From Pseudevernia furfuracea (taxonomy: Eukaryota > Ascomycota > Lecanoromycetes > Lecanorales > Parmeliaceae), in the NCBI GenBank assembly GCA_022315425.1, contig JAIUPT010000024.1:434001-498000 (forward strand): DNA of 64,000 bases. The letters run 5' to 3'. The notes under the pieces are model-generated. The model made no database searches, was not told where the DNA came from, and worked only from the letters and a program-made list of their open reading frames with translations. Position numbers and translations under genes: made by a program. Shown piece after piece: positions 45,741 to 57,469 of the stretch; position 1 is the first letter of the stretch; each line of letters opens with the position of its first letter.

Positions 45741-47950
45741 TACTTCAGGCATCGGAATTGGCTTACTGGGCGGCCAATATTGACGACTTTGATTGTACGC
45801 TGGCGGCCTCGGCGGCTCATTGCCTTTTCCAAGGCAACCCTTTCAGATCTACCGAAATATCTCCCTGTTTTGAAAGTAAGATAGCTAGTATCGTTAGTGC
45901 TCAAAAGGACCACCACTCTCGGCCAATACCGCACATTTGACAGTAGCATAGCAGAAATGGGCGTATTTTGCGCTCGCTGGCATGGTCAACGTCCATGAAA
46001 ACGTCTGGAATATTCATGTAAGTCATGAACCTTACAGAAGCACTCTTTCTGCTTTGAGAAGGTACTGATTGAACGCCACATCAGGAAGCTACAATCGAAA
46101 AGCGTTGTGGACTCCTCGCTTTCAGCTGGTAATTAACATTGCTAGTTTCGAAAAGCCGAGGCCCAGGCCAACTTTCTGGAAACAAATCGCTCTGATATTT
46201 GTTGACGCTTTAGCCGTCGTTATCGGTATCTTCTTGCCAATTCTGACTGGTGTTGTTGGAACAGGTGAGTCCGGCCTCGAGTCGAAATATCGAACCTTTT
46301 GTCTTTTCATACCCGGTCGCGATTATAGTGCTGAGAATGCTAACGTCGAGCTCAATCTAGCTGAAGCAGCAGTGGCCGCAGATGTCTCGGTTCGCGACTT
46401 ATACCCGACTTTGAAAAGGGAATGTTGACTTCGAAGCACCTCTAGGTGGTAGCGGAGCTGGAAGCTTTATGGGCTAGTGCGTATCGATCGAGCATGATTT
46501 CTCTCTCTATATCAGCGTCAAGTCGCGTTTTAGCAGCGATTGCCCTCTTTTTTGCTACTCATTCAAAATTACGCAAATTATCATCTATGCTGAAAAAAAA
46601 TATGCTAACTCGGAGATTTTCTTCAGGTGGTTTTGAGGATATTGGTGATATCTGCACTCAGAGTCGGTCTCAACGCTAAGTAACCGTCAAACAGGTTGAA
46701 ACACAGCCCTTCATAAAATCGGCAGAACTCGGCCTTCTTTATGGAGTAATTCCTGGCAGTCTCATTTCAGCGGGCGCCGGCGCATGGTCCAAGCTAGTCA
46801 CAGCGTCTGTGGTTTCAAATTCTAGCCCCCCCCCCGCAAAAGGACACTGCTGATGATCACGGCTCACAGTGACCCCACCCAGTCGATCATAGACTATGAC
46901 ACTGTTCTTTAGGTCCATTGGGGTCAAATGAAAACCACTTCCGATTCTATGAATGATAACATGTTTAGCAAGGGCGATTGTGCTGGCATGCTGATGTAAG
47001 ATGAAATCTCGCTCTCTTAACTAGGTGACTAAGTCGTCTAGGACATCCATTTACGGCGGTACACACGCCGCGCCACCTTCATATTCATTCGATGGCCTTG
47101 TAGCAGCTATAAACATTGACTTTGTGTCTCGATTGATCAACGATACCTGGAGATAGTATCACACTTACGTTCAGGTGAGCACATCCTCCGGGAGAAGTCT
47201 TAGTTTTTGCTGCGATAACGGCGCTTATGAGACATGTTCCTAGTGCAAGGGCTCTTCATATGCTTCCGAGACCTATTTCACAGGCCGATTCTCAATTGGA
47301 GAAGGCACTGACTCTGAATCTTGCACAGTTTACGAGCTGTTTGAGGACGCCAATTCGACGGCCAAATGCCACTCTGATACTCACGGCCCGAACTTAACAA
47401 AATACTGTCCTGACGGTGGGGTGTATTATCTTCAAGCGCTTAGCTTGAGTGGTGGCACAGCCAACACTGAGAAACCTCAAGGGTTTGACTCTTTAAATAC
47501 GATAGCAACACCTATCACGCCTTCAGTAAGTTCAAGACGCCAGAAACTGCGGCACATAGCATGACACTGATTGAATTTGCATCGTCTTAATAGATTGCCT
47601 CAGCTTCGTCCAAAGTCTATCGGCAATTAGGCCTTGAGTACGGATATTCAAATGCATTTGCTTTCTCCGATTCCATCGGCGCCCTCCTGGCGGGAACCAC
47701 GGTCGATGTCAGTCAACTTGTCGGACAAGTGAGTCATTCATCCTAAACAACATCTTCGCAGATGTCGCGCGCTGAAGTCCTCTCTAGCTCCCTTGCGAGT
47801 GGACTTTGCCAGTCTGCGACGGCGGAAAGAATTACTACGGCTGGGACCGGAAGACCAATCGATGGAATAACCAAGCAAATTCGTAGTTGGCCGTACATCG
47901 GGCCAGACGGTTGCCCATTCGTGGATCCCGTGCGCTTGGGGATACCAAGG
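45741..47950 (+). pseudogene. Fragmented multi-exon gene of unknown family, possibly a surface protein
   Basis: After a TTCAG acceptor at about 45749 comes ASELAYWAANIDDFDCTLAA to FRSTEISPCF. Further blocks are QKWAYFALAGMVNVHENVWN with a GTAAGT donor near 46019, then EKPRPRPTFWKQIALIFVDA leading into a hydrophobic segment, LGLLYGVIPGSLISAGAGAW near 46730, and CTVYELFEDANSTAKCHSDT to GGTANTEKPQGFDSLNTIAT (about 47320-47525). Clean introns flank the block SSKVYRQLGLEYGYSNAFAF (about 47595-47729). Stops and frame changes separate the blocks, so a full model cannot be built. A cysteine-containing segment plus a hydrophobic helix suggest a secreted or membrane protein. I cannot name it. Confidence 0.45.
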
Positions 47951-47969
47951 AAATGAACTTTGCAAAGAG

Positions 47970-48540
47970 TTGCGCGCCATTGACCGGCTCCAACATATCT
48001 CTGTCGACTTTATCGAAAACGACATTACGACCTGGTCCACTGCCCGGAAGCCTCGGATTTCAATGGATTACTGGCAGGAACTCGAAGACGACCCAGACTT
48101 TGAACATGTACTCTATCTTTTTGCAACTTTGACAAACGTTACCAACGTCATCATTTCACTCCCTGAATCAGTCTCAGACAACTCATACCTTCAAAAGCTG
48201 AAAGTCAGCCACGCACAATTCAAAATCAACATCAACTCACTCGACGAAGAGCTCGTTAACTCACGAGATTGTGAAAGTTCTCGAAGAAGACTTGAACGAC
48301 AACGAACTGTATATACGACGAGACACAGGGAGGAAATCTTTGACTAAACTCAAAGCGCTAGGCTACGGAGACGGATGCACGGTGGAAAGAGGGGATTTCA
48401 ATCATTTCAAAAAGATTGGGCCTCATATGGATAGCTTAGGTAGCGCCGAGTACGAAGGCGATAGGAAATACTTGTGTGTTGGAATCAAGCCAATCATAGG
48501 CCATTCCGCCCGCACTAGCGTGCTTTTAGCGTGGCGCTAG
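47970..48540 (+). pseudogene. Unrecognised coding fragment
   Basis: Frame 47970-48347 reads RLQHISVDFIENDITTWSTA to LYLFATLTNVTNVIISLPES. After a frame change, 48271-48540 reads VLEEDLNDNELYIRRDTGRK to IGPHMDSLGSAEYEGDRKYL and a stop. The two frames overlap by 77 bases, suggesting a shift of a single former gene, perhaps the 3' part of the broken region upstream. No family recognised. Confidence 0.4.
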
Positions 48541-49488
48541 TGAGCGACTCTTAGCTCGATCCTTCTCCTTCTCTTCTTCTTTATCCACTACATGTAATCT
48601 ATATAATATATAATAGAGTCGTTCTATTAGTTACTCAGTACGAGACCTCATAGCTGTCATACATTCCAACATTGTGCTTCGGTCCTGATTATATTTTCCT
48701 TGCTTTAGAATGTAGAGCTGGCCACTAGAGTATAGTTGAAGGCGAGAGAAGGAGGTAACCTTTTGCCTTACTCGGAAAGATAACATCAGAATGAGAAGTA
48801 GCTATCTGAGCCGCTCCACGAAAAGGAAAACACCCGCTAACAACCTCACTAGCCTTTCTCGATGACCCCTAGCAAACAATCCATGAGTCTTTGGCCACCG
48901 TGAGAGGTAAGGTAGCTACAACACTCTACTAGTGCAGCCGCAATTTCCAGCACACTTGAGGCTCAATGGTGGACACTTATACAGAAGACTTCGACACCAC
49001 TCTTTCCACCTTTGTGAGTGTGCTCTGCACTGACAGTTGTAGCTGGATTGTGGTCACATAAAAAAAAGGGCAATGTATTCTTATCTCTACGACCCTCGTT
49101 CTGCTAGCTATTAGCCTGCGAAAGGACTTCTCGTCTATTCTCAACCCTTGTATCGTCTCAGTCGAAGGTGCACAACGACATCAGACATGCGCCCATCTCG
49201 TATCTTTTGGACCCGTCATCATGCTGCCAGTCTTGAAAGCTAGCACTTGTTAACAATAGTACTCCGAGCCCACGTTGGGACTGTTGCCACCGGAACTGCC
49301 AACTGTTCTGGCCGATTGCCTGGGGCCAAGGGCTTTGGTTGAAAAAGTGGTCCAAACATCGCATGATAGAAGGTTTTCACGGGCGAAGGTACATGAGAAA
49401 GATCGTTAAATCGTTCAACTCTATGGGCGATTCTACGCCCACGGTCTGTGGAGATGACATGAAAAGTCCCATTGCATCATACCATCAC
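48541..49488. other. Spacer downstream of the OYE gene
   Basis: No gene. An AT-rich pocket lies at 48590-48640. Confidence 0.4.
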
Positions 49489-50601
49489 CTACGACTTGCT
49501 CTCCGCCTCCCACTCCTTACTGAAAGGATAGTCGACATATCCATCAGGGCTTTTGGCCTTATAGAAGGTATTACGGTCGTACTTCGTCAGCTCTATCCCC
49601 TTCTCAATCCTAAAGGGCAAGTCCGGGTTCGCAATGAAATGCCTGCCAAACACAACCATGACATCCTGCCCAGTATACTCTTCCTCGACCGCGCGCTTCG
49701 CACTAGCCGGCTGGAACCCACCAGCCAGAAGCACCGGGCTCGTCTTGCCCCAAATCTTCATCAAAGGCTCCACTTTCTCCGTGGCCTCAATATCCGCACT
49801 GCCCGAAACGCGCGACTCCACCAGGTGTAGATAGCCGAGCTTCAACTCCCGGAGTCCCTCAATCAGATGACTGAACTGCGTTATCGGATCCGCCATCTTC
49901 ATCCCCTGGAACGTGCTAAAGGGACTCAACCGGATCCCCACCTTTTCACTCCCCACGGCCTCCACGACCGCCTTGGCAACCTCGAGCCCAAACCTAGACC
50001 TCTTCTCCACACTGCCCCCCCACGCATCCGTCCTCTGATTCACCGTATCCTGTGTGAATTGATCGATCAAATACCCATTCGCCCCATGGATCTCCACGCC
50101 ATCGAACCCGGCCTCCAGCGCGTTCTTGGCAGCCTGCGCGTAGTCCCCCACCAAGGCCCAGATATCGCCTTCGTCCAGCGCTCTCGGCGCCTCGGTCCCA
50201 GCCTCCAGGGGCGTCGCGCTGCTGCTGGAAAACCACTTCGGGTCTCCGGCTTCCTTCCTCACGATGTCCGGGTCCGCGACCCGGCCCAGCGCCCAGAGCT
50301 GGCAGAAGATGTAGCTGCCTTTTTCGTGCACGGCGTCCGTGACGTGCTTCCACGCGGCGATCTGGGCCTTGTTGTAGATGCCCGGCACGTTTGCGTAGCC
50401 GGAGGCGCGGGGGGAGATGAAGGTGGCTTCGGTGATGAGGAGGGTGCCGGGGACGGAGGCCCGCTGGCTGTAGTATTCGGTGGCGAGGGCGGTGTGGACG
50501 TGGGCGTCGGTGGCACGGTAGCGGGTTAGGGGTGCCATTACGATGCGGTGGGAGAGGGGGATGGGGCCTATGTGGATGGGGGAGAAAAGGGTGGGCGACA
50601 T
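49489..50601 (-). CDS. Old Yellow Enzyme family NADH:flavin oxidoreductase
   Basis: One uninterrupted exon encodes 370 residues from the ATG at 50601 (MSPTLFSPIHIGPIPLSHRI). The FMN-barrel signatures are complete: VMAPLTRYRA with the flavin-contacting Thr26, CQLWALGR, and HGANGYLIDQF with His172, Asn175 and the proton donor Tyr177. RTDAWGGSVEKRSRF, VGIRLSPFSTF, LLAGGF and FGRHFIANPDLPFR complete the set. Members use FMN and NADPH to reduce activated alkenes such as enones; fungal homologues act in detoxification or as tailoring enzymes (for example chanoclavine aldehyde reductase EasA-type). No ergot-type neighbours are present, so a general ene-reductase role is more likely. Intact, cytosolic, normal length. 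GC content at third positions is high, creating long shadow frames on the other strand. Confidence 0.96.
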   Translation of the reverse strand: MSPTLFSPIHIGPIPLSHRIVMAPLTRYRATDAHVHTALATEYYSQRASVPGTLLITEATFISPRASGYANVPGIYNKAQIAAWKHVTDAVHEKGSYIFCQLWALGRVADPDIVRKEAGDPKWFSSSSATPLEAGTEAPRALDEGDIWALVGDYAQAAKNALEAGFDGVEIHGANGYLIDQFTQDTVNQRTDAWGGSVEKRSRFGLEVAKAVVEAVGSEKVGIRLSPFSTFQGMKMADPITQFSHLIEGLRELKLGYLHLVESRVSGSADIEATEKVEPLMKIWGKTSPVLLAGGFQPASAKRAVEEEYTGQDVMVVFGRHFIANPDLPFRIEKGIELTKYDRNTFYKAKSPDGYVDYPFSKEWEAESKS

Positions 50602-50853
50602 GGTGGGCGGTTGCTGTGTTGGGGGGTTTTGGCTCGAGAGGGAAGAGATATATGGTGGTGATGGGAGGAGTGGGGAGGGTGCATAGAAGGAGGAGGGAAT
50701 TTATATTCTCTTTTCAATCAACAAAACCGTTATCGTCGTCGTCATAGGTAGCGGCAGATGGATTTGTCAGATATATGCATTACAGATCTGATGACAAAGC
50801 TTGGCACAGATGCACGCAGAGCCTAACCCTTATCTTTCATCATTTTATCTTCA
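50602..50853. promoter_or_regulatory. OYE upstream region
   Basis: It lies between the OYE start and the transposable element. No specific site recognised. Confidence 0.4.
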
Positions 50854-51419
50854 TTAATTTAGGGTATTGCTACGTGTACACCGCCTTTTGCTACATGTAC
50901 ACCCCCCTCTATTTCAAAGAAGGTCCACCGAACTAAGCTACCCCACCAAGCCCTCACAATGAGCCGCCCGCAGAGTTATTTTGGTGAGGAAGTAACTGAT
51001 TGAAAGGGCTAGAAGACGAAGTAAAGGTAGCCGTTCTTTTGAAGAAGCATTTAAAGGATTATTTGAACATGACTTAAAGTAGTTGAAGTCTCTCCTATAT
51101 AAAAAGCACTTATAGGCGGAATTTACGTGCTGCGCAGCGCAAATACTTAAAGAGGCTTTGACATTAATGCTTTGTCTCCATCATCACCTTTCAAAAAGTG
51201 GGCAGAACCTCGGTTCCGGGGGCCAAATGAGAATTTTTTGGTGTGGAACATCGACTGCACTCTCTGCACATAGCGGACGACTGAACTATGTCAGAAACAC
51301 GTCATTTTGATCGAGAGACTTGTTCAGAAGGATGTGGTGTAGTGAGGTTTTGCCCGATGCCCGCAACTCAGCCCACTCTTGCCAGTCAGCCCATGCTGCC
51401 GAAGTATCTGAAGAAGAAG

Positions 51420-51457
51420 GATAATGAGGACGAGGAGGATAATGAGGACGAGGAGGA
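51420..51457. repeat. Two copies of GATAATGAGGACGAGGAG
   Basis: An 18-bp unit repeated twice inside the transposable element. One frame reads as an acidic DNEDEE run. Confidence 0.75.
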
Positions 51458-51535
51458 AGGTGAGGTAAACGATCGATGATGGAGGGTTGATAGTTGATCG
51501 AGGATTACTGACGGTGAGGTGAAAGAAGAACGCCT

Positions 51536-51573
51536 AGACTCAAAAGACTCAAAAGACTCAAAAGACTCAAAAA
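51536..51573. repeat. 10-bp tandem repeat AGACTCAAAA
   Basis: Nearly four head-to-tail copies inside the transposable element. Confidence 0.9.
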
Positions 51574-51889
51574 ACACTATGTTCGAGGATTAGCCGGATC
51601 AGATGCTGATTCTTCAGGTCCATGACGATAGGAAGGAAGGTGTTTTTTCTTTGATAGATTTGGTGGAAAAAATTGCGACGCATTGCGACGCCTTGCGGGG
51701 GGAGAGGATTCACTGAGACCCTTAAAGTTTTTATGGGACTTCGTGTCAAGTCTCTGATTTGCGGGCAAGTTTGTCAGGCCGAATTAGTGCTGGAAGGTAT
51801 ACTCATGTTACTAGCCTATATCTACCTAGCTGAGAGAGGGGTGTACATGTAGCAAAAGGCGGTGTACACGTAGCAATACCCTAAATTTA

Positions 51890-53697
51890 TCTTCAACAAT
51901 CTATCTTCATTATGACTTGACACTTAATGTTCATAATTCTCGAGGCATTAGAATCTCAGCAATTGAAATACGAATTTACATGTACATCTTTACTTCACGG
52001 GTGTATATGATACTGATCAAGTTGTGAACATGGCTACATGTATGATGTAGCTGGGGTGCCATGCATGAATTCATGAATACCAAGCTTTGTAATCAGATTT
52101 GCTGCACTATGACATTCCCAAGCTGCTGTTATTCTGTCAGCAGAGAGCACAAGTTTACATAAGACCTAGCCTAACCCATGTCTGTCTAGTATTGGTGTCT
52201 TTGGATCTTTTGAGAAGCAAAAAGCCGAGAGATACCGTATTTACTTACGAACCTATCGGAATCAAAGTCGGCAAGCTTTAGTGTCTGTCTAAAAAGCTAT
52301 CGACATTATACTACGCAGTAGCTGGTCTTTTGGCTAGATCCTAGTATCTGCCTGGGCTCAACCAGCCATGGGCTGAAGCCTGCCGCTTGAAAATGAATAG
52401 GAAAAGCTTTGGGAGCCGGTCTATCACTAATCGTTCTCTATATTATCGTTCAAGGAAAGACCTTGAAAATCAGACATATATCTGAACAACGGGTCTCGAG
52501 TCTGCACCCCAGCGGCAATTATGGAGAAAGCAGCTCTTATCAAACAGAGAATCTGTAGCCTTGAAGACTACTGTGAGATCTTGGCCTACAGCGGAACCCC
52601 GCCTACTTGCCAACAAATCTAGGGGGCTTCATTTGAACCAAGCGAATAATGTCTAAGCGACCTAGAACATTTCACGAGAAGCGGTTGAGAATAGAGGTCC
52701 CGAGGATGCTTTTATTCCACTTGAGCTTCTTGGTATATTCTCTAGGTTCCAATTCGAAGGATTTACAGACCAGTTCTTGAGGTCTGCGTGGGAAACGAAC
52801 CTTTTCCAGGCCCAAGGTAACGGCGCGCGTGGAGGCACTCTAGATCTTCTTTCTGAAATACTCGGAGTATTGACAGTAAGCTCTTGCTGTTCGATCACCA
52901 TAATTGATCTCCTTCTTGAAGCAATTACAGCTATGAGCGATTTTGTTTTATCTTCTTGTCGGTAGTTCGGTTCCTAGAAGCAACGCTCTTCGTGGAGTGA
53001 CCATAGTCATGAGCAATACACTTCTCTAGAGAATGTGAAAGAGACCCTGTGAAGGTCTTCATACATAACAGCAGTCAGAATACAGCAATCTCGTAGTGGT
53101 AGTGTAAGAAGAGATGAAACGTAGAGCGGAGGGACTTTGGGATCAGATTAGTCAGTATTCCTCGTGCCATGACCAATCTTTTTCGACTCCAGCGGCGCTC
53201 ATCCCACCTCGTCAGCCCCGCTCTGTCAGCTTCATCAATCCCGTCAACTCCGTTAAAGCCAACCACCTTTTCCGAGAGCTCGCATATTCTCTCTATACAT
53301 AGTCTTCTTTATAGACACGAACCCTCCAACAGATGGTGTTGAAGCATCCGCTCTCCAAGTGAGTCTATTTGTCGAATCATCTTCAGCTCCAGCCGCATCC
53401 TGGTCACGCGCGGGATTTGCAGCAAAAGTAGCAAAAGTAGCATCTGGATGGTAGGCTGTTACATTATAGAGCAGGATCGCACAGTTGTACGAAGATTATT
53501 TCCCCTTAACGTAAGGTGGACCTCGGATATAGCAGCATCATGGCGACGAGAAAAGACGAGAAAGGAATCGCAGCTGGCATGGAGAGGAAGATGGCGGCTA
53601 TATTGGATGTGGAAATCTCAAATCAAGTCCCAGATCTAGCGGCTTCTTCGCAGAGTAATCCTTTGAAATGTTATAGGTAAGTCCGGCGTGACCTCAC
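51890..53697. other. Gene-poor spacer
   Basis: A plus-strand stretch around 52690-52965 reads AFIPLELLGIFSRFQFEGFT and LRSAWETNLFQAQGNGARGG, which could be an old exon, but no family or splice model is apparent. A 10-bp repeat (GCAAAAGTA) occurs near 53420-53441. Confidence 0.35.
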
Positions 53698-54543
53698 ATG
53701 CCAATGCGGCGTTTAATTAACTCTCGCATCAGCCAGACCACCGAGCCTTTCCCGCTCAAGAAACTCCCAAGAGAGATCAGAGACCAAATCTACGACTATG
53801 TCTTCGAAGTCGACCATGTCACCGCTACAACCTACCACATGTTCAAGTGGATACCTACCCCCACTGAGAGTATGCAACTTGCCTCTTGTCGGGATCCTCA
53901 GATAATGCTGGCACTACTGTTGACTGACCATGAGATCCTTCGCGAAGGTCTTCTGAGCTTTTACGGCCACCGAACTTTTAGCATTGGCTCAAGCGTATAT
54001 CCTCACTCTTCCGTTCAATTTCTCAAAGGCATCGGGAGGCAACGTCTTGATCTGATACGGATTGTCGAATATTCGGTCAGGTTAGCCAATCACAGATACT
54101 GGGATAGTTCAGGCCAGTTGCATCAGACCTTTTGGCATCTGCCGAGGTCCCAATGGCGGGCAACATTCCAATACTTGAATTTAGCATGTCGTCTACAGAC
54201 GCTCAAAATCGATCTGGGCTTTACTGCCTTATCAAGGCGCGGTCTCACCCCTAATGAGTGGGCAGAGTTGGAAACATGCCTTGTCGGTATAAAAGGGAAA
54301 GTTGATCTCTCTGTTTGCAATGGGTGTGAAGTGTCTGTAAGGGAAAACCCGGTGGAGTGTGAAGGCATGACAACGGAGATGGCTTCACACAAGAATTATT
54401 GGACTTGCAAGAAAGGAGAGATAGAATGGAGTCCTATGGGGAGCGTATACTTGGCCGAGTGGCGTGAAGGGAAGCCTGGCGGGGTCCTGAAGAGGTCGTA
54501 TGAAGGGCCGCGTGGCGCGTGCTCAGTTCACAGGGGTGACTGA
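53698..54543 (+). CDS. F-box-like / DUF7730-type protein
   Basis: A single exon of 281 residues starts at the ATG at 53698. Near the N-terminus is FPLKKLPREIRDQIYDYVFE, the L-P-x-E-(I/L)-R-x-x-I-Y-x-Y pattern that opens a very large fungal family (DUF7730, degenerate F-box-like). It is followed by LLLTDHEILREGLLSFYGHR (the 'new or former relatives in the tree of leucine-rich modules' segment), FLKGIGRQRLDLIRIVEYSV and LACRLQTLKIDLGF. In the best-known family members the first motif is an F-box-like helix and the rest forms irregular leucine-rich blocks. A substrate-adaptor role is possible but unproven. The C-terminus has four cysteines without a clear finger. The gene appears intact, with no introns. 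Confidence 0.8.
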   Translation: MPMRRLINSRISQTTEPFPLKKLPREIRDQIYDYVFEVDHVTATTYHMFKWIPTPTESMQLASCRDPQIMLALLLTDHEILREGLLSFYGHRTFSIGSSVYPHSSVQFLKGIGRQRLDLIRIVEYSVRLANHRYWDSSGQLHQTFWHLPRSQWRATFQYLNLACRLQTLKIDLGFTALSRRGLTPNEWAELETCLVGIKGKVDLSVCNGCEVSVRENPVECEGMTTEMASHKNYWTCKKGEIEWSPMGSVYLAEWREGKPGGVLKRSYEGPRGACSVHRGD

Positions 54544-57469
54544 CGCTCTATGACTCAACGTACGACCCTTCACTTAGCTTTTCCCCATTTCTTCACATCC
54601 ACTCACGGCGCCGAAGATTTATTCTACAGCAATATTATCTCATATGGAGAGTATGAGATCTGTGCGACCCATTTGAAGAGGAACACAGGAATGATAGAGG
54701 GAGAAAGACGCCCTAAACATGAAATATGACTGCATTATGCGTCCACGCTGCGCAATCTGGATTAGGAACCAGCGGCCGCCTGCTTCTGCTAGTATTATCT
54801 CCACTTTTCCCTAGTCACGCCTATCTACCATAGCAGACCCTCTCAAAGAAGAGCTCCTAAAATCACTCTTGACCTTTGATATATCCACCCTATCTTCCAT
54901 CCGTCGTGCCCAACCTTCATCGCCCGCCTCCAGTGAACTCATTCGCACGGTGAAAAACCCTCGCATTCCTGAAACAGCCTCTTCTCAAACAACGCCTCAC
55001 GCTTCGTGCTTGGCATCGAAAAGGAAATTGTAATCCCCATTTACCGCGATATCCATCGTCCCCAGCTCTTCAAGCGCTCTTATGATATCCTTGCTTTTAC
55101 GAGCCGTGACTTTCAATCTTTCTTGCGGAGAGTTAGGAGAGTGCACAGTCGCATCTTTGAAGCAGCCCTTATCACATTTTTTGAAATCGACGATGAGAAG
55201 GCTACCATCCACATCGATATCGAATCTGCACTAGAGAACAAGCATAAGTAAGTAGAGGAATATTAGCAAGTCATGCATGCATAGTACATCAGACATACTC
55301 GACGCGTCTTTGCGAATCTGATAAGAGCCACACCTTTGAAACTCAGCTGAACCAACCCGAATACGAGGTGAAAAGAGTTCTTTAAATTGATGCAAAGAAA
55401 CATTCTACATTCCGCCGAGAATTTCCACTAATGCGTGAAGCTATTCATCAAATTCATGGAGGACTATACAACAGCGCCAATCGGACTAAAAATATCGTAA
55501 CGAGTAAGAAGTCCTGTTGCTGAAAGACGCCGTTCATAGCACCGGGCTTTTCACGCTCATCTGCGAAGTCTTGATCGCTATTCTTAGCCGAAAGAAGCCT
55601 AAGAGAGGCTTTTTCCTCTGATCCCGCTTCGTCGATGACATCAACAGTGTCTATAGTCCTCTTTTTGAATATATTGATGACGATAGATGAATATATCCAA
55701 ACCCATGGGAACTATCCTTTTCTGTTTCAAGACGCGCTCTCGCTTATTCTTATTGCATAGTCTTTCTTTGCCTGGAGAAGGGTTTCCCACAAAAAGAAGG
55801 TATTTGGAGTTGCATCGGAAATGGCAAATACGGTGGGTTCTGTTCAGAAAGGTGTCTATAATCGACAATCTGCAGATAACCGATATCTAGTGTGAGAATG
55901 CGATGTCTGAGATCTTTCCATAAATGACAATCAATGCCACACTGGTAGAGACGGAGCTTCAATTCATCAGTGCCTTTTCTCAAGTACTTGCCAAGGTCTC
56001 GTACAATGCATCGACCAAGATGGCTGCGACGTAAAGGCAAATCTCTCAGTCTAGCAAATAAAGATTAATTATGTAAATATAGCATATATAATATATTATT
56101 TCTAGTCTTTAAAGACTAATGCAAATAAACGAGAATCTCGTCTTCGAATAATATAATGTCTATTGTGATAAATTCAGAAATTAGTTAGACTGCAAGCATT
56201 AATATAAAATAACAGTCGCTATTGAATTCAGTCTAAAATAAAGACATCTGTTCCTCTACACTTCAAATCCACCATGAAACATATGTCGCGACATGTGTCA
56301 AGTGATTTATGTGAAGAAGGCACGAGTGACGAGGTCTTTCGATTCTCAAAAGCTTGGTCGTGCCAACCTCAAAGGGTCCCGACTCCAACGCTGCAAAATC
56401 TGGATCATTCGGGAAAATGTTCTCACAAAATCTAAGCGTCTTCTTTTGAGTCCTCAACTCAGGTAGCGATGTTCACTCTCTATTCACCGGCTTTTTCTAA
56501 TCTCTCCTATCACTAGTTACGCCCTTATCAACATCGATAATTCGCTATCGTTTTATAGATTTATAATCAAAGTATGTGACTTGAAAATTGATGAAATTAC
56601 ATGAGTGAAGTACTTCACGACCTCAGGCATCGCAGATGCTATCCGTTCGAGCAATGAAATTGTCAATGAAGACCCGCTTCCGATCCCAGTAGCGAACAGT
56701 TTCCGCGAATTTAAGAGCTTGTCCTCGGACACGGATGATGGAACTTTTTCCCTTGAACTCTTCGCTGCTTGTACTTGCGCGTAATCGCTGTTATCTCAGA
56801 CTCTTTGTTTATTTTGTCTAACCCCAATGCTCGATATGCGCTATGTATATCTTGACTCTATAATACAAAAACAGAGATCTCTGGCCGCCCAGCCTTTTCA
56901 AACGCAACAATTGAAGCTTCGACGCTGTTGTGGGAGGGTCACATAGTTGCCGATGCATCAGGTTCAAGGTTTAAAGAGGATTGGTAAGGGGCAGGCTGGA
57001 AATCAGAGAAGTCTGGAAGGCCAGCACGCAAAGGATTCGCGCCGTCAACAAGTTCGAGAGCCTCACTCTCGTTGGAAGAGTGCGCTTAATATGTTATTGC
57101 AAGTAAGCGGAAAGAGTAGGAGGATGGGCAAGGTAGAAAGACGATGGGTAAAGGTAGGAAAGCAGTAGGAAAGACTTGAAATCCTCGGCTGCTTGAACTT
57201 GATACTGTGAGATCAAAATTCTGTAGGAAGTGAAGCTTCTTATAACTGGAAAGAAGACAAGGCTGTGTCTTTGAGGTCTAGTAACCGACAGCGCGAAGAC
57301 TGGACTTTACAGAAGTGGCTGGAGTAGACCTCGGGTGATGAGCCGTGAGGGTCGAGAAGTCGAAAGGCCTAACTAATATTCGCTTCAATGTTATTTGTGT
57401 GGAAGTTGGGTTGAAGCTTTGTAATTTAGAGACCTGCCTGTTGCCGATAAAAGAGAGGTCTGAGACTTT
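54544..57469. other. Gene-poor region, partly AT-rich
   Basis: Plus frame 55006-55251 (EKEIVIPIYRDIHRPQLFKR, FFEIDDEKATIHID) could be a remnant but overlaps a minus-strand frame of similar quality. Positions 56040-56230 are AT-rich. A small plus frame at 56947-57168 is unsupported. Confidence 0.35.

Larger units (their letters stand above)
50857..51886. mobile_element. 1,030-bp non-autonomous DNA transposon with 49-bp perfect TIRs
   Basis: Positions 50857-50905 are the exact reverse complement of 51838-51886. The arm reads ATTTAGGGTATTGCTACGTG and continues through ACACCGCCTTTTGCTACATG. The element is flanked by TTA at 50854-50856 and TTA at 51887-51889, a 3-bp target duplication of the kind made by PIF/Harbinger elements (TWA). 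No transposase is visible; inside are short AT-rich stretches and two small repeats. The perfect arms imply recent mobility or conversion. It shares the GTGTACACC...TTTTG.TACAT core with the element at 9381-9657. It sits about 250 bp upstream of the OYE start, so it may affect that promoter. Confidence 0.88.

Noticed and set aside
49867..50529. 220-residue open frame opposite the Old Yellow Enzyme gene
   Set aside because: It is arginine/proline-rich and lies wholly antisense to a complete, motif-rich enzyme with GC-rich third positions, so it is a shadow.
51288..51479. 63-residue frame inside the large inverted-repeat element as a transposase
   Set aside because: It is short, acidic and repeat-derived, and has no DDE-type or helix-turn-helix signature.
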